Under the pieces are notes generated by a model. It was not told the DNA's origin. It saw only the letters and a list, made by a program, of their open reading frames with translations, and did not search any database. DNA of 9,520 nucleotides, taken from positions 1-9,520 of the forward strand of contig WRIP01000038.1 of assembly GCA_009782665.1 (NCBI GenBank), given 5' to 3'. Positions 1 through 6,379 of this stretch are shown one piece after another (position 1 is the stretch's first letter; each line of letters opens with the position of its first letter). The DNA is from Oscillospiraceae bacterium. GTDB lineage: Bacteria; Bacillota; Clostridia; Oscillospirales; Ruminococcaceae. Position numbers and translations under genes: made by a program.

Positions 1-489
1 CATATGAGCGAAGGTACAGAGAATCAATATACCTTCTGTGGACGTGACCTTTATGCACATGTAGCGGCTAAACTTGCCGCAGGCAAGATGACCTTCGAAG
101 AGGTCGGGGATGAGGTAGCTGTTGAGACACTCGTAAAACTAAATCTGGGTGAAGTAATAATCGAAGAAGGCAGTATAAAGGGGCATGTCGATATCCTTGA
201 TGCCAGATTCGGCAGTATCTGGACCAATATCACCAGAGAGGATTTCCTGTCACTCAATGCCAAGTTCGGTGAGTATATTGAGATTGTTATCCGAAATTCC
301 AATATGCTTATCTATAGCAATCGAGCTATCTACGGAAGGTCCTTCGCTGATGTGAACATCGGCGAACAGATAGTGTATGTCAACTCTTTACTACGGATGG
401 CAGTTGCTATTAATCAAGGTAACTTTGCTCGTGCCTACTCGGTAGGTACCGGTCTACAGTGGACTATTGAGTTCAAGAAGATAAGCTAG
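1..489 (+). CDS. SAM hydroxide adenosyltransferase (DUF62 family), C-terminal part, cut by the window edge
   Basis: The visible 162 codons look like the C-terminal two-thirds of the DUF62 / SAM hydroxide adenosyltransferase family, which splits S-adenosylmethionine into adenosine and methionine and is usually about 260-290 residues. Seen in the sequence: the 'TFCGRDLYAHVAAKLAAG' block, matching the family's 'TFHGRD.FAP.AA.LA.G' linker into the C-terminal barrel, then 'GHVDILDARFGSIWTNI', matching 'G.V.YID.FGN..TNI', and a late 'AVAINQGNFARAY' matching the family's 'NSxGxLEIAVNxGNA' region. The ATG at position 4 is probably an internal methionine, because the frame is open to base 1 and the catalytic N-terminal domain is missing from the window. 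It ends in TAG, 10 bases before dinB, on the same strand. The family assignment is from remembered motif similarity only. Confidence 0.75.
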   Translation, partial: HMSEGTENQYTFCGRDLYAHVAAKLAAGKMTFEEVGDEVAVETLVKLNLGEVIIEEGSIKGHVDILDARFGSIWTNITREDFLSLNAKFGEYIEIVIRNSNMLIYSNRAIYGRSFADVNIGEQIVYVNSLLRMAVAINQGNFARAYSVGTGLQWTIEFKKIS

Positions 490-499
490 GTATCACATT

Positions 500-1678
500 A
501 TGCGTAGTATAATTCACGTTGATATGGATGCGTTTTTTGCTGCAGTTGAGGTGAGAGATAATCCGTCACTTAAGGGTAAACCCCTCATCATTGGTGCTTT
601 ACCTACTGAACGCGGAGTGGTTTCAACTTGTAGCTATGAAGCAAGACGTTATGGGGTGCGCTCTGCAATGCCGATAAGTCAGGCATATAGATTATGTCCC
701 GATGGGATATATATGCATCCCAGTATGCATAAATATGTTGAAGCTTCTGCTTTAGTGCGTAAGGTATGGGATGACTATACCGACCTCATAGAATATGTAT
801 CCATTGATGAAGGATATCTCGATGTTACCGGTTCTCTGGCATTGTTTGGCAGTGCAATGAGTATGGGGATGGAGATAAAGGAAAAGGTTAAAGCGGTTTC
901 CGGATTAACTTGCTCTGTAGGTGTTGGTTACAATATGATGTCAGCGAAGTTGGCAAGTGAAGAAAAGAAACCGGACGGTTTCTGTGAGATAAAAAACGCC
1001 AAGCAGCTAAAAGAAATTATCATAGATAAAAGCGTGAGAGCTCTGTATGGTGTGGGACCACAGACGGCAGCTGAACTGCAAAAAGTCGGTATCACTACCG
1101 TCAGAGATATCTACCAACAAAGAGATATTGTTCTACAGGTGTTCGGTAACTATGGACAGCATATACTCGATCTTGTGGATGGAATTGATCATCGAAAGGT
1201 AGCGGCTTCTTCTAAGACACAGTCAATCAGCAAGGAGATCACATTTCAACAGGATACAGAAGATCTGGAGTATATGAAGGATATTCTAAGGGTTCTGGCG
1301 AAAGAACTCAGTTACCAGATAATCCAGGAAGGTAAGTATACCAACACGATAACCCTTAAGGTCACATTTACCGGTATGCGACGGATAACCAGGCAGAAAA
1401 AAGGTCCGGATATTCAACTCAGCAGAGACATATATAATGTAGTAGAGTCGTTACTTGAGAGTATTGATATATCTCCGATACGGTTGGTTGGTATCTCACT
1501 AAGTGGGTTCAGTGACGGAAAATCAAATCAGGTATCGTTGTTTGAAACATCCACACCCGGTATCGATAAGCGTCTTAGTGAAGCATATAACGGACTGCAG
1601 GGACGGTATGGTATGGATGCCCTGAAAACGGCCAGTGAACTCGGTGCTGAACAACGAATTAACAATACAGAACGATAA
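500..1678 (+). CDS. dinB: DNA polymerase IV (Y-family translesion polymerase)
   Basis: Error-prone Y-family DNA polymerase that extends past lesions and mismatched ends at stalled forks. Seen: 'IIHVDMDAFFAAVE' at the N-terminus with the metal-binding Asp8 and the steric-gate aromatic at Phe13; 'CSYEARRYGVRSAMP' at about 44-58, the fingers and nucleotide-binding motif; 'SIDEGYLDVT' at 101-110 with catalytic Asp103 and Glu104 (Gly where Ala is commoner); a helix-hairpin-helix 'LYGVGPQTAAELQKVGI' at about 182-198; then the little-finger domain. 'QVSLFE' at about 344-349 fits a beta-clamp binding motif. The length of 392 residues is normal. The start follows the upstream stop by 10 bases and has only a weak AGG overlapping that stop, so it is probably translationally coupled to the adenosyltransferase. 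No LexA-type box is evident upstream. The family is certain. Confidence 0.97.
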   Translation: MRSIIHVDMDAFFAAVEVRDNPSLKGKPLIIGALPTERGVVSTCSYEARRYGVRSAMPISQAYRLCPDGIYMHPSMHKYVEASALVRKVWDDYTDLIEYVSIDEGYLDVTGSLALFGSAMSMGMEIKEKVKAVSGLTCSVGVGYNMMSAKLASEEKKPDGFCEIKNAKQLKEIIIDKSVRALYGVGPQTAAELQKVGITTVRDIYQQRDIVLQVFGNYGQHILDLVDGIDHRKVAASSKTQSISKEITFQQDTEDLEYMKDILRVLAKELSYQIIQEGKYTNTITLKVTFTGMRRITRQKKGPDIQLSRDIYNVVESLLESIDISPIRLVGISLSGFSDGKSNQVSLFETSTPGIDKRLSEAYNGLQGRYGMDALKTASELGAEQRINNTER

Positions 1679-1715
1679 GATATAGCTGGAAAACTCAATT
1701 GTGAAAGAGTGACAT

Positions 1716-1985
1716 ATGAAGTATTACGTATACATTATGACCTGTTCGGATGGTACACTGTATACCGGTATCACAAATAATATTGATCGACGCTTGAAGG
1801 AACATAATCGCGGGCAGGGTTCGAGATATACTAGAACAAGACGACCGGTAGAACTTTCATATAGCGAGAGCTTTGAAAACAGGAGTAGTGCACTCAAACG
1901 AGAGTTCGCCATAAAGCGATTACCTCGAAAAGAAAAACTACGCTTACTGGACAAAATCAATAAAAAAGACATCCAAGCTGATTAA
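1716..1985 (+). CDS. Small GIY-YIG domain protein (UPF0213 / YhbQ-like)
   Basis: An 89-residue single-domain GIY-YIG protein. Seen: 'YYVYIMTCSDGTLYTGIT' at 3-20, the two-part GIY...YIG core written here as YVY...YTG; 'NIDRRLKEHN' at about 22-31 with the conserved Arg and His; and 'ALKREFAIKRLPRKEK' with the conserved Glu of the active site. These are the residues used by GIY-YIG nucleases for phosphodiester cleavage, and the length fits the UPF0213/YhbQ group, whose cellular role is poorly defined (DNA repair is suggested). It lies 37 bases after dinB on the same strand, with an AAAGAG purine stretch before the ATG, so it probably shares the dinB transcript. Its last codons form one arm of the terminator hairpin. 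Confidence 0.92.
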   Translation: MKYYVYIMTCSDGTLYTGITNNIDRRLKEHNRGQGSRYTRTRRPVELSYSESFENRSSALKREFAIKRLPRKEKLRLLDKINKKDIQAD

Positions 1986-2001
1986 TCGAGGATGTCTTTT
2001 T
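1963..2001. terminator. Bidirectional intrinsic terminator overlapping two convergent genes
   Basis: A 12-bp perfect inverted repeat: AAAAAGACATCC at 1963-1974 pairs with GGATGTCTTTTT at 1990-2001 across a 15-base loop. The T run follows the stem on the plus strand, and the A run gives a T run on the minus strand, so it can stop transcripts from both sides. The left arm codes for the last residues of the GIY-YIG protein, and the right arm overlaps the stop codon of the zinc-ribbon gene at 2000-2002. It is the natural end of both converging units. Confidence 0.85.
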
Positions 2002-2347
2002 ATCTTGAAGTTAAAAAGTATATTGCTATCGAGACGATGATTACTACAAGTACACTAATGATTGAGCTAATCAGCCCTTTTGGTAATCGTCGTCGCCCAG
2101 GACTTATCGGGCTGATTGTAGCTGACTGTGATTGTCGGTTAGCGACAACTGGTTGCTCATTTTGAGAAAGAGAAACACGCACTTTTCGTCTCTTAGAAGA
2201 GCTATCGAGCCATTTCTTATGAAGCGTTTCAGCATGTATTCTGTCGTGCTCACTGAGAAGATCCACTGAGGTGAAAAGCATCCCACAACTGGGACAGTAT
2301 CCCGGATTATATAGAATCATCTGTTTACAGTTGGTACAGAACAGCAT
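2000..2347 (-). CDS. Small zinc-ribbon protein with C-terminal membrane anchor
   Basis: A 115-residue protein of unknown function. Seen: an N-terminal zinc ribbon with 'CTNC' at 4-7 and 'CPSC' at 18-21, followed by 'HDRIHAETLHKKW', a His-rich helix that may belong to the same domain. A polar, basic middle part rich in Ser, Gln and Arg comes next, and then one hydrophobic segment, 'LISSIISVLVVIIVSIAIYF', at about 91-110, ending four residues later in TSR. This is the layout of a tail-anchored protein with its zinc ribbon in the cytoplasm. It is the last gene of the minus-strand run, 48 bases after the GNAT gene. AAAGGAAG lies about 10 bases before the ATG, a rather long spacing. No specific function can be assigned. 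Confidence 0.8.
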   Translation of the reverse strand: MLFCTNCKQMILYNPGYCPSCGMLFTSVDLLSEHDRIHAETLHKKWLDSSSKRRKVRVSLSQNEQPVVANRQSQSATISPISPGRRRLPKGLISSIISVLVVIIVSIAIYFLTSR

Positions 2348-2383
2348 GTAAGAGCATCTTCCTTTCTGTTGTCGGAAGTAGTA

Positions 2384-2389
2384 ATTATA
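2384..2389 (-). promoter_or_regulatory. Possible -10 box for the zinc-ribbon gene
   Basis: A perfect TATAAT on the minus strand lies in the 48-base gap upstream of the zinc-ribbon gene. At 17-base spacing I see no good -35 element, so this could be a chance match. If real, it would let the last gene of the run be expressed separately from degV and the GNAT gene. Confidence 0.25.
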
Positions 2390-2395
2390 GCGGGA

Positions 2396-3520
2396 CTAGA
2401 TGAGTGATTTCTTCCAACAACGTCGTTTAATATGCTGAGTAGAGTTAAAGTATTTCCATAGAGATTGAACCTGTTTATTATCTTCAAGTTCCGGACCTGT
2501 CTCGGCATAGAGTACATTATTTTTCTTTGCAGTTTTTTGCATTGCTGCTAGCAGTATTGCCGGCAATCCTTTGGTGCGATAGTTGTCTTTTACACCGACC
2601 AGATAGAGATCCAATACTCCGCCTTTCTTTCTAGAGGTTAAGAGTATTCGCAACCATCCGAAGGGGAACAGATGCCCATTACTCTTTTGCAGGGCCTTAT
2701 TAAATGATGGCATTCCGAACCCAAACCCGATGAGTTCATCTGAACTATCAAAAATGAGCTTCACATATTCGGGGTTGAGTACCAATTTTAGTTGATTAAT
2801 ATATTGGGATATCTGACGGTCGGTGAGTTCCACAACACCATGCAGATCTTTATAGGCTTCGTTTACCAAATCCATTATCTTGGGAAGGTATTTGTTTAGT
2901 TTACTCATTCGTGTGAATTCCATCAGCCGTACATTCAAACGTCTTTGAACCCTATCTGCCAACTTGTAGAGCATCTCCTGCTTTTCTGACAGTATTTCCA
3001 GACGATACTCCACCCAATCCACTTCTTTGTCGTAACCCAACTCGTTCATGTGGGATATGTAGTACTCGAAGTTATGAAGGGTTATGTAGTTGCAGGGGTA
3101 TTCAAATCCTTCTAGCTGCATACCCTGTTGATCGAAATCAGTAAACCCTATGGGTCCGATGACTCGATTAGCACCGAGTGCACGTCCCCATACTTCAACC
3201 GCGTCAAGTAGGGCAGTGGAGACGGATATGTCATCGATGAAGTCGAACCGGGTGAAACGGACAGCGTTTTCGTTCCATTTTTCGTTAGACTTGCGATGAT
3301 AGATACCCGCTATTCTGCCGACACAACGATCGGATTCATACGCTAAAAACTGCACAACATCGCAAAACTCATAGGCAGGGTTTACTTTTTCATTGAAGAT
3401 ATTCATCTCGTCGATGTATAGTTTCGGAACCGCATTCGGGTTCCCTTTATACATATCAAGCACAAAGTTAACGAAAATACGTTTCTGTCTTTTAGTGGTG
3501 ACCTTTTGGATTTCAACCAT
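2396..3520 (-). CDS. GNAT-fold N-acetyltransferase-like protein (YghO-like)
   Basis: A 374-residue protein resembling the YghO-like group of GNAT proteins. Seen: 'FVNFVLDMYKGNPNAVPKL' near the N-terminus (about 17-34), a typical opening of this group; 'FLAYESDRCVGRIAGIYH' at about 58-75, the first GNAT strands; 'GANRVIGPIGFTDFDQQGM' at about 116-134; and near the C-terminus 'KDNYRTKGLPAILLAAM', which fits the acetyl-CoA pyrophosphate loop, then 'ETGPELEDNKQVQSLWKYF' and a basic 'HIKRRCWKK' tail. The substrate is unknown. The start is well supported: AAGGAG at 3529-3534 sits inside the last codons of degV, and the two genes are 5 bases apart, which indicates one transcript and likely translational coupling. 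A role in sugar N-acetylation is conceivable from the legB/legC neighbours, but nothing in the sequence shows it. Confidence 0.8.
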   Translation of the reverse strand: MVEIQKVTTKRQKRIFVNFVLDMYKGNPNAVPKLYIDEMNIFNEKVNPAYEFCDVVQFLAYESDRCVGRIAGIYHRKSNEKWNENAVRFTRFDFIDDISVSTALLDAVEVWGRALGANRVIGPIGFTDFDQQGMQLEGFEYPCNYITLHNFEYYISHMNELGYDKEVDWVEYRLEILSEKQEMLYKLADRVQRRLNVRLMEFTRMSKLNKYLPKIMDLVNEAYKDLHGVVELTDRQISQYINQLKLVLNPEYVKLIFDSSDELIGFGFGMPSFNKALQKSNGHLFPFGWLRILLTSRKKGGVLDLYLVGVKDNYRTKGLPAILLAAMQKTAKKNNVLYAETGPELEDNKQVQSLWKYFNSTQHIKRRCWKKSLI

Positions 3521-3525
3521 TGCGA

Positions 3526-4386
3526 TTACTCCTTCGTCAGATATGCATATCCCAACGTCTTAGGACCACAATGTACACATATAGAGCAACCGGGTTGGAC
3601 AAAAACTATGTCATCCACACTGTCACACACGTCACCTATTAGTTGAGCAACATAACTATTTGTCTCTTCGTTATATGATGTATTGGCGATGAAGACTCTA
3701 TTGGCAGTTATTTCATCGCCTTTACCGGATAGGCTGTCAGCGATGAAGTCTCTGTAGACGTTAACAAGAGCTCCGCGATACTTTTTACCGGGAACCAGAG
3801 CGCCGTCAACCATGTTTATAGCTGGATGAAGACCTAACAGATTAGCACCCAATGCCTGTAGTCCAGTACAACGACCACCTTTATACAGGTACTCCACACT
3901 GTCGAGTACAAAACCAACCTTAACGAGGTGTTTTACCCGCTCTATCTCATCATATATTTCTTTTGCACTTTTTCCTTCATCGCGAAGCCGACAGGCTTCC
4001 AACAGAATGACAGCCACCCCTACCGAAACACTTCGAGTGTCGATGGAGTAGATGTTTTCAAATTGATGTGTAGCTTTTTCAGATTCTGCATGGGTAACGG
4101 TCATTTCTGAACTGATATGGAAATGCAGTATCTCACAGTTCGGGTCCTCTTCTCTCAGAGCAGTCCAGAACTCAACATAGTCATTGACATTGGGAGCAGA
4201 TGTGGTACAGAGTTTGCCTGTTTTTGTAAAATACTCAAAAATCTCATCAGGAAATACATCGTACATATCCAGCCTCGGTTCATCTCCGACATTGACCGGT
4301 AACGGCATAAATCCAACATTTAGAGATTTGCGATAAGATATGGGCAGATCACAGGTGCTGTCTCCGATTATCAGTACATTATTCAT
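3526..4386 (-). CDS. DegV family fatty-acid-binding protein
   Basis: A 286-residue DegV-family protein. This family (including FakB) binds a fatty acid between two domains and can present it to a fatty-acid kinase. Seen: N-terminal 'IIGDSTCDLP' at 5-14; 'LCTTSAPNVNDYVEFW' at about 58-73, the lipid-headgroup loop (usually TSQPS); 'HFHISSEMTVTHAESE', matching 'ISSxLSGTxxSA'; 'IDTRSVSVGVAVILLEA'; 'YLYKGGRCTGLQALGANLL', matching 'LxKGGRIS...A..G.LL'; and the closing 'VHCGPKTLGYAYL', matching 'HxGPGxxG'. Length is normal. The next gene begins 5 bases later. Oddly, no Shine-Dalgarno sequence precedes the ATG, because the right end of the IscB element stops within about 20 bases of it. The stop codon of the element's frame lies 5 bases upstream, so coupling to that frame is possible. 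Which lipid it binds cannot be told. Confidence 0.93.
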   Translation of the reverse strand: MNNVLIIGDSTCDLPISYRKSLNVGFMPLPVNVGDEPRLDMYDVFPDEIFEYFTKTGKLCTTSAPNVNDYVEFWTALREEDPNCEILHFHISSEMTVTHAESEKATHQFENIYSIDTRSVSVGVAVILLEACRLRDEGKSAKEIYDEIERVKHLVKVGFVLDSVEYLYKGGRCTGLQALGANLLGLHPAINMVDGALVPGKKYRGALVNVYRDFIADSLSGKGDEITANRVFIANTSYNEETNSYVAQLIGDVCDSVDDIVFVQPGCSICVHCGPKTLGYAYLTKE

Positions 4387-4391
4387 CGAGC

Positions 4392-5105
4392 TTATGCACA
4401 GGATACCCCTACTTCTGAAAGTGGGGGAGGACTGTGCTTTCCCCTTTCTGTTAATAGTGTTTTGTTTCTTTCGAGTAATATCGTTTTCTTATATGAATAA
4501 CTGCCTTTGTTTAGTTTGCTGCCAGTGTGATTTCGTAAATCAAAATATCCAGTATTTCTTCTTCCAAATATATACCACTCTTCACCTTCTGCCTTGATCT
4601 TGTCAAATAATCTGTACCCTAAAACTTCGTAAGGAGCTTTATTGGCTTTCCATCTACCACCTTTAAGTTGGTTTGCTTTGTATAAACTTCGATTGTTCTT
4701 CCTTACGAATTTCTGAATAAATATCTCCTCGTTACGTTTTGCGTTTAGATTTCCTGTAATGCAATATGCATCAGAACTATGGGATTTTTCAATATTATTA
4801 CTAATACGGTTGGTTTTTGTTATATAACCATATGTCATTGTAACAGTAGGATATATCTCCTTAAGTTGCTCATAACAAGTCCACCTCATAATCCCCATAA
4901 AAGTAGTATCTCTAAGACTTTGTCCTCTTTTTTGTTTTAACTCTATCTTTCCTTGATGATATTTAGTATGGCAAGTCTCACAAAGTGTGATTAAATTATC
5001 TGGAGAATCACCACCAGTTTTTCTACTTTCAAGATGATGCACACCCAGTACTTTGTCACCACTTTTACCGTTACAGTGTTGACACTCATGATTATCCCTA
5101 AACAA
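4392..5105 (-). pseudogene. iscB: Truncated IscB: HNH, RuvC-III and C-terminal domain only
   Basis: IscB is the RNA-guided nuclease ancestral to Cas9, normally about 400-500 residues with the order PLMP, RuvC-I, bridge helix, RuvC-II, HNH, RuvC-III, C-terminal domain. Here 237 open codons begin at a TTG directly in the HNH domain: Cys8 and Cys11, 'VHHLESRKTGG' at 22-32, Asn37, 'LCETCH' at 41-46 and His50. RuvC-III follows as 'EKSHSSDAYCI' (106-116) with catalytic His109 and Asp112, then 'FGRRNTGYFDLR' (180-191) of the C-terminal domain. About 190 N-terminal residues are absent. Upstream in the same frame I read 'NTRE*ILFRDN', where full-length relatives have 'REYVLFRDN', so a TAA at 5109-5111 stands where Tyr is expected. 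The TTG is therefore probably not a true start. RuvC cleavage should be lost; HNH nicking by the fragment cannot be excluded. The final codons run through the right-end hairpin. Confidence 0.8.
4406..4427 (-). repeat. Right-end imperfect hairpin of the IscB element
   Basis: CCCCTACTT at 4406-4414 pairs with AAGTGGGGG at 4419-4427 around a 4-base loop, giving nine pairs of which one is T-G. It lies at the very 3' end of the iscB frame, as is common for IS200/IS605-like right ends that overlap the last codons. Read on the minus strand it resembles the left-end hairpin. Confidence 0.7.
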
Positions 5106-5111
5106 TATTTA

Positions 5112-5221
5112 TTCTCTAGTATTCTGAAGTGCCTAAATATTCTTAAGTAACGTAGTTCTTTATAAGAACTTAGACTAATCAATAAGGGCTTTTACAAGCC
5201 CCCGCTTCTGTAAGTGGTGGG
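5112..5221 (-). ncRNA. Left end of the IscB element: possible omega-RNA (HEARO-like) remnant
   Basis: This stretch upstream of the broken iscB frame has no coding sense but contains a series of hairpins in the iscB direction. First is an imperfect hairpin at 5199-5220 matching the right end. Second is GGGCTT/AAGCCC at 5186-5201 with a 4-base loop, sharing three bases with the first. Third is AGTTCTT/AAGAACT at 5154-5170 with a 3-base loop. In intact systems the omega-RNA is transcribed from just outside the left end, takes its guide from the flank, and precedes iscB, so position and strand fit. I cannot confirm the conserved omega-RNA fold; part may have been deleted together with the iscB 5' end. 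Confidence 0.4.
5199..5220 (-). repeat. Left-end imperfect hairpin of the IscB element
   Basis: CTT at 5205-5207 pairs with AAG at 5212-5214 around a CTGT loop. The stem extends outward through a G-T pair and C-G pairs, with one mismatch, to 5199/5220. The core 5199-5217 matches 4406-4424 at 16 of 19 positions in the same orientation, which marks the two ends of one element. Confidence 0.7.
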
Positions 5222-5228
5222 TTATTGA

Positions 5229-6368
5229 CTATCCCAGTATGTCCTTTATCTCTGTTGCCACATATTCCACTGCTTCTATCGTCAGATTGGAGGAACAGGG
5301 AATATTTACTATCTCGGTATGATAGTATGCGGCTTTTTCTATCTCAAAGGTTATATATTTACTGAAGGGCGGCAGGCGGTGCATCAGCTCCCAGACAGGT
5401 CGGGTTTGAATGCTTTTTTCTGCCAGTTGCTCTATGAGTAAATCCCTGCGGTTGTCGGTCAAAAGCGAATAGAACCAATAGTTAGATATCGTCCTGGCTC
5501 CGTACGAGAGTAGCTTCAGACCGAAACTCTCATATATTTCGTAATTGCGTTTCTTTATCTCGACGAAACTGTCGAGTTGTTCCAATTGTGCCAGACCAAG
5601 AGCAGCTTGTAGGTTGGTCATCCGGTAGTTGTATCCTATCTCATTATGGATAAATCGCAGCTCATCATCCTTGCTCTGACGTGACAGATACCGTATATGT
5701 TCCAGCTGTTGCTTGTTGCGTGCGAGTATTATTCCACCCCCGCCGGTGGTGATAATTTTATTACCGTTGAACGAGATGACCGCAAAATCACCGATAGTTC
5801 CGGCATGTCTCTCGGCATATCTACCGGTACTAAAGCGGCATCCCAGCGACTCGGAAGCATCCTCTATCACTGTCAGATGATATCGCTCAGCGATATCCAT
5901 TATCTTTTCCATATCGCAGAGTGCACCGAAAATATGCGCTGCTACAATGGCCTTAACCCGTTTATTCTTCCCTTTATGGAACAGCTGTTGATCCCGTATA
6001 TCACACTCTAAGGCACAGAATCTCTCTATCTTCTCTGGATCAATACACAGAAACTCATCACAGTCGAACAGTATCGGTTCGGCACCGATATATCCTATTG
6101 GATTGAGTGTTCCGATGAAGGTCAGATCCGGCATTATTACCATATCCTCATCCGTGATACCGGCTTCAAGATATACCATATGCAGTGCCGCGGTCCCGCT
6201 TTGTACTGCCACAGCATCATCGACCCCAATATACTGCGCGATTGCCTGTTCGAAATCGAGTATATACGGTCCACTGGATGACACCCATTCTGTCTCAACC
6301 GCTTGTGTGACATACTCGAGTTCTCGTCCTTTTAAATTAGGTACCGACAATGGTATGAAATCAAACAT
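5229..6368 (-). CDS. legC: LegC-like PLP-dependent aminotransferase (DegT/DnrJ/EryC1 family)
   Basis: Aminotransferase that places an amino group at C4 of a nucleotide-linked 4-keto sugar, in the pathway to legionaminic-type nonulosonic acid; cytoplasmic. Seen (numbering from the chosen start): 'FIPLSVPNLKGRELEYV' and 'TEWVSSSGPY' near the N-terminus, both characteristic of LegC-type members; 'SGTAALH' at 57-63 for PLP phosphate binding; 'VIEDASESLG' at 167-176 with the cofactor Asp at 170; 'SFNGNKIITTGGGG' with the Schiff-base Lys at 204; and 'IHNEIGYNYRMTNLQAALG'. Length is normal. I chose the ATG at 6368 because GAGGAAG lies 8-14 bases before it and homologues start near 'FIPLS'. A farther ATG at 6383 overlaps the legB stop as ATGA but has no Shine-Dalgarno sequence. 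It directly follows legB. The IscB element begins just after its TAG stop. Confidence 0.9.
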   Translation of the reverse strand: MFDFIPLSVPNLKGRELEYVTQAVETEWVSSSGPYILDFEQAIAQYIGVDDAVAVQSGTAALHMVYLEAGITDEDMVIMPDLTFIGTLNPIGYIGAEPILFDCDEFLCIDPEKIERFCALECDIRDQQLFHKGKNKRVKAIVAAHIFGALCDMEKIMDIAERYHLTVIEDASESLGCRFSTGRYAERHAGTIGDFAVISFNGNKIITTGGGGIILARNKQQLEHIRYLSRQSKDDELRFIHNEIGYNYRMTNLQAALGLAQLEQLDSFVEIKKRNYEIYESFGLKLLSYGARTISNYWFYSLLTDNRRDLLIEQLAEKSIQTRPVWELMHRLPPFSKYITFEIEKAAYYHTEIVNIPCSSNLTIEAVEYVATEIKDILG

Positions 6369-6379
6369 TTCTATCTTCC

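Larger units (their letters stand above)
4390..5225 (-). mobile_element. Degenerate IscB element (ISC, IS200/IS605-like), no transposase
   Basis: The segment between legC and degV is visibly richer in A and T than its neighbours. It codes for part of IscB and has related imperfect hairpins at both ends: 16 of 19 bases agree between 5199-5217 and 4406-4424, in the same orientation. Subterminal hairpins without terminal inverted repeats or target duplication are typical of IS200/IS605-type elements, which a Y1 tyrosine transposase (TnpA) moves as single strands. No tnpA is present, so any movement would need TnpA from elsewhere. Relative to the iscB frame, the left end is near 5221-5228 and the right end near 4390-4405. 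The exact cleavage points cannot be fixed without an empty site. Insertion broke neither flanking gene. Confidence 0.75.

Noticed and set aside
4..489. A complete 161-residue gene starting at the ATG at position 4
   Set aside because: The frame is open to base 1 and the protein matches only the C-terminal part of a longer family, so the ATG is most likely internal and the gene is cut by the window.
4340..4597. An 85-codon plus-strand frame rich in Phe and Leu across the IscB fragment
   Set aside because: It is antisense to well-supported HNH/RuvC coding sequence; the hydrophobic look comes from reading Lys/Glu-rich codons on the other strand.
4991..5182. A 63-codon minus-strand frame upstream of and overlapping the HNH region
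   Set aside because: It is out of frame with the iscB fragment, has no recognisable motif, and the part overlapping the HNH domain is clearly the wrong frame.
5199..5221. CRISPR repeat or intrinsic terminator of legC
   Set aside because: There is no repeat-spacer series, and no T run follows the hairpin in the legC direction. Its near copy at the far end of the insert explains it better as a mobile-element end.
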